Shown here piece after piece: positions 1 to 7,147 of a stretch of 8,026 nt of DNA. Source of the stretch: a bacterium. GTDB taxonomy: Bacteria; Verrucomicrobiota; Verrucomicrobiae; JAJYAR01. Both the position numbers and the translations under genes were made by a program. The stretch is taken from positions 1-8,026 of the forward strand of contig JAJYAR010000103.1 of NCBI GenBank assembly GCA_021779435.1. The letters run 5' to 3'. Under the pieces are notes generated by a model. The model saw only the letters and a program-made list of their open reading frames with translations. It made no database searches and was not told the origin of the DNA. Positions within the stretch are counted from its first letter, which is position 1. Each line of letters begins with the position of its first letter.

Positions 1-715
1 CGGTCGCCCAATTGCAGTCGAGGGCGCTGATGTCGTAGTCGGCGTAGGCGACGTATGGCTGGCCCGTGGGCGAGAACACCACGTTGCAGTCGTTCGGGAT
101 CCAACGGGAGAATCCGGGGCTGCCGACGAAGTTCCACGTCGTGCCGTTGAAGGCCATCATGGAGGCCTGACCGCCGCTGCTGCGGCGATCAGGGCCCATG
201 TCGCGGAACGCGAGGCACGGCGCACCTTCGGGGCTGAAGGCGATCGAGAGTTCGCCGGCACCTCCCGGTGTGAAGCGCTGCGTCGGGATCGGGACCCAGA
301 CGCCCCCGGTCAGGTTGGCCGCCGCCGTCGTGGTGAACGAGGCGGTCGCGGCGATCGGCTGGACCGTCGTGCCGTCATCGGCCGTGAAGCAGACGGTGTA
401 GGCCGTGCTCGCCCGGAGATTGCGGATCGTGTACGTCCCCGCGGTATTGGCGACGAGCGGAAGCGAGCCGTGACGGAATGCGGTCGCACCGGTGCTGTTC
501 TGGCCTGCCTGGGTCTGCGCGCCCGTGCCCGGCGTTGCGCCTGCGCCGGTGAGCAGGGTGAAGTAGCCGGTGCCCGAGGTGTCCGAGCGCAGAGTCAGCG
601 TCACCTGGTTTGCGCCCAGGTTTGTCATGGCGGGCGTGGATACAACGGGCGTGGCTGCCTGCGCCGGGACGGACAGGCACAGCAGGGCGGACCAGATGAG
701 CAGGAATCTTTTCAT
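1..715 (-). CDS. Secreted protein with FN3-like and propeller-type repeats, C-terminus off the left edge
   Basis: Open frame of 238 codons from ATG at 715 to the window edge with no stop. I do not recognise a specific family. Residues 1-20 form a Sec signal peptide (K2, R3, hydrophobic core, cleavage after AQA at 18-20). Residues 24-130 are Thr/Gly/Ala-rich with alternating hydrophobics, and the stretch around TYTIRNLRASTAYTVCF (94-110) resembles the F/G strands of a fibronectin type III domain. After a Thr/Ala linker comes a repeat: FSPEGAPCLAFRD (160-172) and FSPTGQPYVAYAD (214-226), period about 54, as in beta-propeller blades, with FNGTTWNFVG (189-198) between. The start was chosen for the signal peptide; no Shine-Dalgarno sequence precedes it. 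It is transcribed away from the cupin gene and has no visible link to the nos genes. Likely role, by inference: extracellular or cell-surface binding. It is real as a gene, but its function is unknown. Confidence 0.8.
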   Translation of the reverse strand, partial: MKRFLLIWSALLCLSVPAQAATPVVSTPAMTNLGANQVTLTLRSDTSGTGYFTLLTGAGATPGTGAQTQAGQNSTGATAFRHGSLPLVANTAGTYTIRNLRASTAYTVCFTADDGTTVQPIAATASFTTTAAANLTGGVWVPIPTQRFTPGGAGELSIAFSPEGAPCLAFRDMGPDRRSSGGQASMMAFNGTTWNFVGSPGFSRWIPNDCNVVFSPTGQPYVAYADYDISALDCNWAT

Positions 716-1214
716 GGGATTTCGTGGGGGACGGAAACACCGGCAGCACGGCCGACGCGGTGGGGGACTCGAGTCACAAGCCGACAATGCGCCGGGGTGG
801 GACCGCAGAGCTGAGTGGCAACGAGGCAGGGGGAGGATCAAACAGGCGGCTCAATCAGGAGGCGCCCTTGTGGGGTGGGGAGGGGGATCATCTGGTAGAA
901 CCCGGCGGTCGCACGGTCAACGGATTCCCCTGAATCCGGTCCGTGGATGCGGGGATATTAGCTGCTCCGATGAAATTGAATATGCGTCGTGATGGTGCTG
1001 CGGTCGGTCGCAAGGAAGGTTGGGCGGAAATAACATAACTTTCCCCACAATCGCATCCGCGGGACCGGCAGCGCTGCATCAGGGAAACCATTACATGCGT
1101 CGTCGACGCCCCCGGTCGCCGCCAGCCAGCGCTTCGAGGCGGGGATTTCGATCCCGGCTGTTTGGCAAGTGCGTCGATTGTCGTTTCGCTGAAGCGCCCA
1201 ACGACCTGCCCGCC
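716..1214. other. Intergenic region between the divergent secreted-protein and cupin genes
   Basis: About 500 bases with no convincing gene. Frames open here on either strand are Arg/Gly/Pro-rich and lack protein-like character. It contains G-runs at 872-886, a perfect inverted repeat at 921-938, and the two alternative upstream starts of the cupin frame (TTG 1020, ATG 1095). It should hold the promoters of both flanking genes, but I cannot place either one with confidence. Confidence 0.5.
921..938. repeat. Perfect inverted repeat, 7-bp arms
   Basis: CGGATTC (921-927) and GAATCCG (932-938) are perfect inverted copies around a 4-base CCCT spacer. No T-run follows on either strand, so a factor-independent terminator is unlikely. 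On the minus strand the repeat abuts TTGACC, a -35-like hexamer pointing towards the secreted-protein gene. A matching -10 is poor (TACCAG at 17-bp spacing). It may be an operator, but this is only suggestive. Confidence 0.35.
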
Positions 1215-1691
1215 ATGAAACCGATTCAAGGCCATCACCTCATCAGGCCGGAAGACCTCTTCTGGCGACCCTCGAACCTGATGAAGATTCCAAACGCGGA
1301 CTACCTCGAACGCACCGGCAGCGAGAACATCGGCGCGCGACTCTGGCGCCTTCCACCTCGCAGCGCGAACACCCTGCACAAGCACATGCGGGCGGAGGAA
1401 TTCTATTTCGTTCTCGAAGGGACCGGCCGCATGAGGGTCGGCGGGACGACGCTGACGGTGCCCCGGTATGGCGGAGTTCTCGTCGGCCCGGAGGAGCTGC
1501 GGCAGGTGTTCAACGACACCGACGCCGAGGTGCTGTGGTTGATTATCGGAGCCCCGGAGGAGCTGGAGTTTCTCCAAGGCTCGAAATCCAGGATGGACCT
1601 GTCGCTGATCTACCCGACTGATCCCACCCAACTGCCCAAGGAACTCGACGGTGTGACCTGGCCACCGAGGAGCGACGCACCTGCCGTTTGA
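1215..1691 (+). CDS. Small single-domain cupin protein
   Basis: A 158-residue protein of the cupin superfamily (small beta-barrels that bind metals or small ligands). Cupin motif 1 is clear: LHKHMRAEEFYFVLEG follows the HxH-x4-E-x6-G pattern, supplying two His and one Glu metal ligands. Motif 2 is degenerate: around VPRYGGVLVGPEELRQVFN the usual ligand His four residues before the Asn is Arg. The C-terminal tail is rich in Pro and Trp. The start at ATG 1215 (MKPIQGHHLI) was chosen because the sequence upstream to ATG 1095 or TTG 1020 is Arg-rich and does not look like conserved protein. ATG 1095 does have AGGGA about 11 bases upstream, so it remains possible. No strong Shine-Dalgarno sequence precedes 1215. 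The gene is convergent with nosY, 40 bp apart, and is probably unrelated to N2O reduction. The substrate cannot be told from sequence. Confidence 0.8.
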   Translation: MKPIQGHHLIRPEDLFWRPSNLMKIPNADYLERTGSENIGARLWRLPPRSANTLHKHMRAEEFYFVLEGTGRMRVGGTTLTVPRYGGVLVGPEELRQVFNDTDAEVLWLIIGAPEELEFLQGSKSRMDLSLIYPTDPTQLPKELDGVTWPPRSDAPAV

Positions 1692-1694
1692 ACA

Positions 1695-1729
1695 CGCGCC
1701 CGCCTGAACGGTTTCTGACGCGGGGCGCG
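1695..1729. terminator. Possible hairpin between the convergent cupin and nosY genes
   Basis: CGCGCCC (1695-1701) and GGGCGCG (1723-1729) can pair as a 7-bp GC stem around a 21-base loop in the 40-bp gap between the two stop codons. No T-run follows on either strand, so it is not a classical terminator. It could act in both directions. Confidence 0.25.
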
Positions 1730-1731
1730 CC

Positions 1732-2544
1732 CTAGTCGCTTCGGCGGTTGGCCCCGAGCCAGGCCGCCAGACCGGCTGCACTCATCCAAAACCCAAAGAT
1801 GCAGGCCAGCCACAGGTTGGCATGTGCGACCCACCAGGACGTCAGCCGGCCCGCATCGAGCCCGCTGAACGCGGCGTGTTCCACCGCCAGCAGCACCGTC
1901 ACGCGAAACGCATCGAGGGGATTCGCCATCAGCGCCGCCACCCAGAAATCCGCATGCTCCTGCGTCGCCGTCGCGCCGGCGACACCCAGCAGCACGAGGT
2001 CCGTGCCGAACAGCAGCACCAGCCATGCGGCGACCACCGCGATCATTCCGCGGACGCCGTCGCGAATCCAAAAGCCCAGCGCAAGACCCGCGAGCGCGCA
2101 GACTGCACTCACGCCGGCCGCGCCGACTGCGGTCAGCGCAAGTTCGCGCGACGCCCCGCCGGCGAGAATCGTCGGCACAACCAGCAGCGCCGAGGAGCAT
2201 GCCACAAGTGCCACGAGCGCCGCGGCCTTCCCTGCGAGCCAGGGTCCGATGCCGTTCGGCTGGCCGATCAGCCAGGTGAATTCCTCCACCTCGGCCTGCG
2301 CCGAGCTCAGCCCGAGCAGCAGCGCGGAAAGCGACACGGCGTAAAGCACCGCGTGCAGCAGCCACCACGCGGCGCCGCGCACCAGCGCCTCGTCGGGCGT
2401 CAGCAGCGGCAGCAGGCCCGCGACGAGCACGAGGAGCACGTGCGCATGGAGAAATCGGTTCAGCCGGTGGCTCAACAGCTCCCGTGCGGCAGCCGCCAGC
2501 GCAACAAGTCGGCGCGAAGGCAGAATCGTCGTGGTGTTGTTCAT
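1732..2544 (-). CDS. nosY: NosY, membrane permease of the Nos ABC-type maturation system
   Basis: A 270-residue integral membrane protein. NosY is the permease half of the NosDFY complex needed to mature the CuZ site of NosZ, and works with the NosF ATPase at the cytoplasmic membrane. Six hydrophobic segments are visible at about 32-50, 60-80, 102-126, 136-160, 165-188 and 242-264. WLIGQPNGIGPWLAGK (91-106) between helices 2 and 3 and NPLDAFRV (208-215) before the last helix resemble conserved NosY stretches. The ATG at 2544 was chosen because it overlaps the nosF stop by 4 bp (ATGA), giving translational coupling, and begins MNNTTTILPSRR. An in-frame extension upstream would only read through the end of nosF in another frame. 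It is the last gene of the operon; no nosL follows, and the next gene converges from the other side. Confidence 0.9.
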   Translation of the reverse strand: MNNTTTILPSRRLVALAAAARELLSHRLNRFLHAHVLLVLVAGLLPLLTPDEALVRGAAWWLLHAVLYAVSLSALLLGLSSAQAEVEEFTWLIGQPNGIGPWLAGKAAALVALVACSSALLVVPTILAGGASRELALTAVGAAGVSAVCALAGLALGFWIRDGVRGMIAVVAAWLVLLFGTDLVLLGVAGATATQEHADFWVAALMANPLDAFRVTVLLAVEHAAFSGLDAGRLTSWWVAHANLWLACIFGFWMSAAGLAAWLGANRRSD

Positions 2545-3251
2545 GCGCAGGCCCGGGTGGGGGAGTCGGTGGAAGTCGCGGTGTCGCGGCCGAAAAACGC
2601 GTCCCGCAACCGCTCCGGCGGCAATTCGCCCGCGTTGCGGCCATCCGCGATCAGGAGACACCGATCGGTCTGCCCCTCCCATTCACCGAGCAGATGCGTG
2701 GCAACCAGCACCGTGCGTCCGCGGCGCGCCTCGCCGACGAGGAAGGCCTGCAGCCGGTAACGCCACTGCGGATCGAGGCTCAGCCCGGGTTCGTCGAGCA
2801 GGAGCACGGGTGCGTCGGCGAGCGCGAACACGGCGAGGGCGAGGCGCTGCCGCAGACCGCCCGAGAGTTTTCCGGTCGGCACGCGGGCGAACTCATCCAA
2901 GCCCCAGGTCGACAGGGCGGCACCCACCGCCGTGCGGTCGCGGCCTCGCAGCTGCGCGTAGAAGCGAATGACCTGGCCCGTTGTGAGCCGGGGATGAAAC
3001 CGCGGCGCCTGCGGCAGGAACGACAGGTGCGCGAGCGCGTCGCGCCGGGCGCGATGCAGATTGTGGCCGGCGATCGCGATCGTGCCGCCGTCGGGTTCCG
3101 CGAGGCCGGCAAGCAGCCGCAGCGTGGTGGTCTTGCCGGCACCGTTTGCGCCGACGAGCAGCGTCACCACCCCGGGCTCCGCAACGAGATCGAGGCCGGC
3201 GAGGACGCGACGCGCGCCGAAGGATTTTCTGAGATCGCGAACGAGAATCAT
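2541..3251 (-). CDS. nosF: NosF, ATPase subunit of the Nos ABC-type maturation system
   Basis: A 236-residue ABC ATPase that powers the NosDFY system for CuZ assembly on the cytoplasmic side of the membrane. All nucleotide-binding motifs are present: Walker A GANGAGKT (34-41), Q-loop Gln81 in FLPQAP, signature LSGGL (129-133), Walker B VLLLDEP (149-155), D-loop LSLDP (157-161) and H-loop His186. The signature ends in Leu instead of the common Gln. The protein is essentially a bare nucleotide-binding domain, shorter than classical proteobacterial NosF of roughly 300 residues. The start ATG at 3251 overlaps the nosD stop by 4 bp and its own stop overlaps nosY by 4 bp, so nosD, nosF and nosY are made as a translationally coupled set. 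The assignment rests on the flanking nosD and nosY, because the ATPase alone would only say ABC transporter. Confidence 0.92.
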   Translation of the reverse strand: MILVRDLRKSFGARRVLAGLDLVAEPGVVTLLVGANGAGKTTTLRLLAGLAEPDGGTIAIAGHNLHRARRDALAHLSFLPQAPRFHPRLTTGQVIRFYAQLRGRDRTAVGAALSTWGLDEFARVPTGKLSGGLRQRLALAVFALADAPVLLLDEPGLSLDPQWRYRLQAFLVGEARRGRTVLVATHLLGEWEGQTDRCLLIADGRNAGELPPERLRDAFFGRDTATSTDSPTRACA

Positions 3252-4546
3252 CGGGTGGGAGAGACAAGGGGACGCGGGTCGGTGATGCCGGGCAGCGTCG
3301 GCAGCGCGAGCCGGCTGTGGATCAAACGGAGCAGGCGCTCGCCGGGACTCCCCGAGAGCAGCCCTATTGCGGGAAACGTGCGGCGCCAGGAGCCAAACAG
3401 GTCCGGCTCGCGGTGCGGAAGGTCGGCGATGCCGTCGCGGTTGAGGTCGAGCTTCACGGCATCGTCCCAGTAATTTCCACGACCCATGGCGGCCCATTGG
3501 TTTGCCGAATTTCCACCGCTGGTCTCGAGCGGATGGATGTTGTTGGTGAAGGTGTTTTCGAAGAAACGGCTGTCCACCGTGCTGTCGTTCACGCGGAGGC
3601 CGACGTAGTTTCCGGAGATCCGGTTGGCCCGCACGGTGTCGTGATTGCTGTTCTCGATGTACAGCCCGACGGTGTTGCCCTCGATCGTGTTGGCCGCGAT
3701 CTCGGTGTCATCGATCGACTGGAGCAGCAGGCCGTAGGCGCGATGGCTGCGATTGGAGACGAAGCGATTCTCCCGCAGGACGAGCCCCTTGGAATACATC
3801 AGCGCGGCGCCCGCAGCATTTTCGGAGAACGTGTTCCGCTCGAACACATTTTCGTCGGAATACATGTAGTGCAGCCCGTAGCGCACGTGCGAGACGGTGT
3901 TGTCCTCCGTGTGCGTGTGCGTGGTGAAGGAAAAGTAGATGCCGTCCCGCGTCCCGCGGATGGTGTTGTGCGCCACGAAATGTCCGGACGAATTCCAAAG
4001 GTGGATGCCGTTGCCGCGGCGGTCCTGCGGGGCGGGCACGCTGCACAACTCACCGCTCGCTGCGTCGCCGGCCTTCAGACCGGCGATCACCGGATCGGCA
4101 ATCGCGTCGTTCATCGCGCCGTCGCCGAGAATCGTGTTGTTCACGATCCGGCAGTCGTTCGCCTTCCGCACATAGATTCCGTGCAGCATGTCGAAGATAT
4201 GATTGTCGTGCACGAACGCCCGCGCGGCGCGGATGTGAATCGCGGCGTTGTCGTCGGACAGGTTGCGGCCGGAGTGACGTACCACGAACCCGGCGATTTC
4301 GACGTCGGGGGCGCGCACCGAAACGATGTTGCCGTGTCCGTCGCCGCGCAGCACGGCGCCGGCGGCGCCGACGAGATGCAGTGGCTTGTCGATCACGAAC
4401 GGGCCGTCGTAGTCGCCGCTCGCGACCAGGAGGGATTCCCCGTCCTTCGCTGAGGCAATTCGCGCGCGCAGCTCGTCACCCCGGGTCGCGCCGAAGGCAA
4501 ACACGGGCGCAACGAGGAGCGCGGCCGCAAGGACTTGGAGTCTCAT
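3248..4546 (-). CDS. nosD: NosD, periplasmic beta-helix copper-site maturation protein
   Basis: A 432-residue exported protein. NosD is the periplasmic partner of NosFY and is required for CuZ assembly in NosZ. Residues 1-20 are a Sec signal peptide (core VLAAALLVAPVFAFG). Residues 60-340 are a run of right-handed parallel beta-helix (CASH) coils with turns such as NNTI, HNTI, ERNTF, ENRF, ANTI, ANRI and ENTF spaced about 22-24 residues. GNGIHLWNSSG (178-188), GTRDGIYFSF (198-207) and YGLHYMYSD (223-231) are NosD-like, and GNYWDD (357-362) closes the helix. Between coils at 141-176 is a non-repetitive insert; its Cys168 and Cys132 just before it could form a disulfide. This gene alone in the accessory set has a good Shine-Dalgarno (GGGAGGAG, a few bases before ATG 4546), lying inside the end of the upstream gene, which it overlaps by 4 bp. 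Confidence 0.93.
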   Translation of the reverse strand: MRLQVLAAALLVAPVFAFGATRGDELRARIASAKDGESLLVASGDYDGPFVIDKPLHLVGAAGAVLRGDGHGNIVSVRAPDVEIAGFVVRHSGRNLSDDNAAIHIRAARAFVHDNHIFDMLHGIYVRKANDCRIVNNTILGDGAMNDAIADPVIAGLKAGDAASGELCSVPAPQDRRGNGIHLWNSSGHFVAHNTIRGTRDGIYFSFTTHTHTEDNTVSHVRYGLHYMYSDENVFERNTFSENAAGAALMYSKGLVLRENRFVSNRSHRAYGLLLQSIDDTEIAANTIEGNTVGLYIENSNHDTVRANRISGNYVGLRVNDSTVDSRFFENTFTNNIHPLETSGGNSANQWAAMGRGNYWDDAVKLDLNRDGIADLPHREPDLFGSWRRTFPAIGLLSGSPGERLLRLIHSRLALPTLPGITDPRPLVSPTR

Positions 4547-5160
4547 GGCTCCTCCCGCCGCGAGCACCACAGCGCGGCTGCGACCAGGATGGGGAAGAAG
4601 GCGAGCAGCAGCGCGCCCGACTGCGGCAGGCTCGTCTGCACGAAGTTCGCGATCTTCTGGCTGCCAACGAGGATCGGCGTGAAGGGTTTGATCCGCATCG
4701 GGGCGTGCGGGTCGAGGTGATGCCCGTAGGAGTAGAGACGGAAGTAGAAATTTCCGATGGAGAACGCCCCGAAGTAGAGAAAGAGGACGCCGAGATCGAC
4801 GAGGCTGATGAGCCGTCCGATCGCGGCGGCGCGCAGCGCGAGGAGCGCAAAGATCCCGAACGCGAATGGCAGCCACTTCATCTCCGCGAAGTCCTCCTCC
4901 GACAGGTGCTTCATCCCAATGTAGTGGTTGAGCACGTTGATCTCATTGAGGTCCTGTCCGCCGTTTCCGCCGACCAGCTTGTGCGAATAGATGCGAAGGC
5001 TGAGACCCTCCTGGTACTGCGGCGCCACCAACCGGATCTGCCACAGCGGCATGAACACGGCGACTGCCACGACGACCGCCGCGAGCAGAAGCAGGAGCCG
5101 CGAGCGCAGATTCAGCGGGCGGCGGAGGAACACATTTTCGCGGCGGAGGAGCTCTTTCAC
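4543..5160 (-). CDS. Four-helix membrane protein of the nos operon (possibly NosB-like)
   Basis: A 205-residue integral membrane protein. Four hydrophobic segments are seen at about 20-40, 96-114, 117-139 and 181-199. Between helices 1 and 2 lies a loop with APQYQEGLSL (46-55) and VLNHYIGMK (76-84). A second loop with YSYGHHLDPHAPM (143-155) follows helix 3. With short basic N- and C-termini both loops would face the periplasm. Their conserved-looking His (79, 147, 148, 152) and Met (83, 155) residues could bind copper, which is inference. I recall similar proteins next to nosZ and nosD in clade II clusters, where a membrane protein is called NosB, but I cannot confirm homology, so no symbol is given. 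The start is GTG at 5160, the most upstream start in frame; no ATG or TTG lies between it and nosZ, and no Shine-Dalgarno is visible. The stop overlaps nosD by 4 bp. Confidence 0.8.
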   Translation of the reverse strand: MKELLRRENVFLRRPLNLRSRLLLLLAAVVVAVAVFMPLWQIRLVAPQYQEGLSLRIYSHKLVGGNGGQDLNEINVLNHYIGMKHLSEEDFAEMKWLPFAFGIFALLALRAAAIGRLISLVDLGVLFLYFGAFSIGNFYFRLYSYGHHLDPHAPMRIKPFTPILVGSQKIANFVQTSLPQSGALLLAFFPILVAAALWCSRREEP

Positions 5161-5175
5161 GGTAGGATGCGAATG

Positions 5176-5210
5176 GGCGCCGCGGCGACCGTGATGGCGG
5201 CCGCGGCACC
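5176..5210 (-). repeat. Strong GC hairpin between nosZ and the accessory genes
   Basis: In the transcript GGTGCCGCGGC (5210-5200) pairs with GCCGCGGCGCC (5186-5176) as an uninterrupted 11-bp stem with one G-U wobble and a 13-base loop. It fills most of the 59-bp gap between the nosZ stop and the next GTG start. No U-run follows, so full termination is unlikely. A role as partial terminator, attenuator or 3' stabiliser of the azurin-nosZ message, lowering output of the accessory genes, is inferred. Confidence 0.5.
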
Positions 5211-5219
5211 GGTTCTCGG

Positions 5220-7124
5220 TTAGTTGGACTTCGCGACGGCGGCGTCGGCCGGCTTCACCGCAAGATAGCCCTGCATCTCCTGGTGGAGCGCGGAGCAGAA
5301 GTTCGTGCAGTAGAACGGGAACACGCCCGTCTTGGTCATCTTGAGGCGTACGGTCTTGGTTTCGCCCGGATCGATGACGAGGTTGACGTTCTGTTCGACG
5401 ATGCCGAAGCCATGAATCATGTCCGGCGTCTGCTCGACGTTCGTGACGTGGATCACCAGCTCGTCACCCACCTTGGCGTCGATCCTGTCCGGCGTGAAGT
5501 GGCTGCGGATCGCGAGCATCTTGACGTCGATGACGTTGCCGTTGCGGGTGATGCCGGTGTCCTTCGCCTCCCACACCGCGTTCGGATCGGTGCTCTCGGC
5601 CTTTGGATACACCTCGATCGGCTTGATGGCGTCGGCCTTCAGGATCTGCGCGAAGTGCGGCTCCGGCTCGCTGAAGGTTTCGTAGATCGCCTCCATCTTC
5701 GCCCCAGAGATGTCGATGAGTTCGCTGTCCTCCGGCTGCGAGGGACCGACCGAGATGTGGCGTCCCTTCGACATCTTGTTCATCGCGACGAGGTACTTGC
5801 CGTACGGCTGTTTCGTGTCGCTTCCGCCGATGACGAGGTGGCCGATGTTGTAATGAACCGGGATCTTATCGAGGACCGCCTTGTTGAGGTCGGCCTTCTC
5901 CTCCGTGGTCCACGGCGGCATCTTCCATTTGGTCACGACGGACTCGATGTAGAGCGAGGTGTAGGCGTTGCCCTTCCCGTCGAACTGCGTGTGCAGCGGC
6001 CCGAGGCCGACCGGCACCTCGCCCTCGATCGCGGCATCGTGACGGATCACCGGCACGCCGCGGAACTCACCCTCGAAGTCCTTCTTTTCGATCGCGGCCT
6101 GGAGCTTCGTGAAGTCGAACACGGAGGCGATCGGCTGCAGCTTGCCCGAGGCGACGATCCAGCGGCCCGTCGGATCGGTGTCGATGCCGTGCGGGGATTT
6201 CGGGACCGCCAGGTAGTAGAGCACGCCCGGGACCTTGGCGGGGTCGATGACCGCGACGCCGTCGAGTTGCGTGGTCTTGCCGTCCTTGACGGCGGCCTCG
6301 GCGGCGCGCCAGTTCACGATAGCGGCGAAGTCGTTGTCCCGCTGCGTCGAGTTGGCCTCGAGCTGATCGTGAGCCATCTCGGTGTTGTACGACGTCCAGA
6401 ACGCCCAGCCTTCGCTTGGTCCCTTGCCCGTCGAGCCGAGGTCCCAGTCGAACGGCGGCGTGAGAATCTGCCAGCCGACGCTCATGGTGCCCGTCTTCGG
6501 GTCAACCCGGATGCCGGTGACGGCGCCGTTGAACTCCTTCTCGTAGTCCGCGGGATCGGCGTAGCGACCCTTCGGCAGCGGCGTCGAGAAGCGCGTCGCG
6601 ACCAGCACGTACTCGGTGTTGTCGGTGACGAACGACGAGCCGTGGTTGCCCATCGAATTCGGAATCGGCCCGAGGATCTGCCTGGTCTTGAAGTCGCGCA
6701 GGTCGATCCGGGCGATGCGGTTGTTGGCGTTGTCGTTCACGAACAGCCACCGGCCGTCGTAGAGCCCGTTGGTCTTCGACAGCCCCGGGTGGTGGACGTC
6801 GCCCCAGGTGTACTCGCCCAGCATGGCCTTCGTCTCCTCGTCGTAGCCGTAGCCGGTTCCTGGATATCGGCCGAAAACGGGGATCGTCGTGATGTGCCGC
6901 ATCGACGGAATGCCCGCGACGAAGACCTGGCCGGAGTGGCCGCCGGAGTAGAACAGATAGTACTCATCCTTTTCGCCCGGAGCGACGTAGGTGCGAGCGG
7001 CCGGGGACTTGGCGTCGGCTGACTTCGCATTCGCCGACTGGGTTTTGCCCGGCGGGTTGCAGCCGCTGAGGCCTAGTCCCGCGGCAAGAGCGATCGTCAG
7101 CAGGAGCTGAGAGGTGGGTTTCAT
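5220..7124 (-). CDS. nosZ: Nitrous-oxide reductase NosZ, atypical (clade II) lipoprotein form
   Basis: A 634-residue periplasmic enzyme that reduces N2O to N2. Residues 1-22 are a lipoprotein signal with lipobox LSGC (Cys22) and no twin-arginine motif, followed by an Ala/Lys/Ser linker to about 45. The seven-bladed propeller carries candidate CuZ ligands His111 and His112 (DVHHPG), His161 (GNHGSSF), His252 (EMAHDQ), His312 (SPHGID), His378 (GPLHTQFDGKGNAYTSL) and His429 (YNIGHL; His424 is a less likely alternative). The C-terminal cupredoxin domain (about 535-625) has a complete CuA set: His571, Cys606, Cys610, His614 and Met617 in YCTNFCSALHQEM. Asn608 takes the place of the Trp found in classical NosZ. 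ATG 7124 was chosen because MKPTSQ gives a normal signal n-region. GTG 7151, which overlaps the azurin stop as GTGA, and ATG 7130 are alternatives. None has a Shine-Dalgarno sequence. All key ligands are intact, so the enzyme should be active. Confidence 0.97.
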   Translation of the reverse strand: MKPTSQLLLTIALAAGLGLSGCNPPGKTQSANAKSADAKSPAARTYVAPGEKDEYYLFYSGGHSGQVFVAGIPSMRHITTIPVFGRYPGTGYGYDEETKAMLGEYTWGDVHHPGLSKTNGLYDGRWLFVNDNANNRIARIDLRDFKTRQILGPIPNSMGNHGSSFVTDNTEYVLVATRFSTPLPKGRYADPADYEKEFNGAVTGIRVDPKTGTMSVGWQILTPPFDWDLGSTGKGPSEGWAFWTSYNTEMAHDQLEANSTQRDNDFAAIVNWRAAEAAVKDGKTTQLDGVAVIDPAKVPGVLYYLAVPKSPHGIDTDPTGRWIVASGKLQPIASVFDFTKLQAAIEKKDFEGEFRGVPVIRHDAAIEGEVPVGLGPLHTQFDGKGNAYTSLYIESVVTKWKMPPWTTEEKADLNKAVLDKIPVHYNIGHLVIGGSDTKQPYGKYLVAMNKMSKGRHISVGPSQPEDSELIDISGAKMEAIYETFSEPEPHFAQILKADAIKPIEVYPKAESTDPNAVWEAKDTGITRNGNVIDVKMLAIRSHFTPDRIDAKVGDELVIHVTNVEQTPDMIHGFGIVEQNVNLVIDPGETKTVRLKMTKTGVFPFYCTNFCSALHQEMQGYLAVKPADAAVAKSN

Positions 7125-7147
7125 GGGCATGGGAGTGCGCGGGAGAG

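Noticed and set aside
872..886. G-quadruplex candidate (runs of four, four and five G)
   Set aside because: Only three closely spaced G-runs are present. A fourth run lies about 40 bases away, too far for a typical intramolecular quadruplex.
1020..1214. N-terminal extension of the cupin protein from TTG 1020 or ATG 1095
   Set aside because: The added residues are Arg-rich and unstructured and do not form a signal peptide. ATG 1215 gives a normal cupin length. ATG 1095 has an AGGGA at long spacing, so the rejection is not absolute.
888..1781. Minus-strand open frame of 297 codons opposite the cupin gene
   Set aside because: It is low-complexity Arg/Gly/Pro-rich sequence, and the cupin motif on the plus strand explains the region.
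2484..4453. Plus-strand open frames opposite nosF and nosD
   Set aside because: They are antisense shadows. Their products lack motifs, and nosF and nosD have all family motifs on the minus strand.
5283..7022. Long plus-strand open frame of 579 codons antisense to nosZ
   Set aside because: It is the mirror of nosZ in high-G+C DNA. The product is Arg/Val/Asp-rich with no fold signature, while the opposite strand encodes a complete NosZ.
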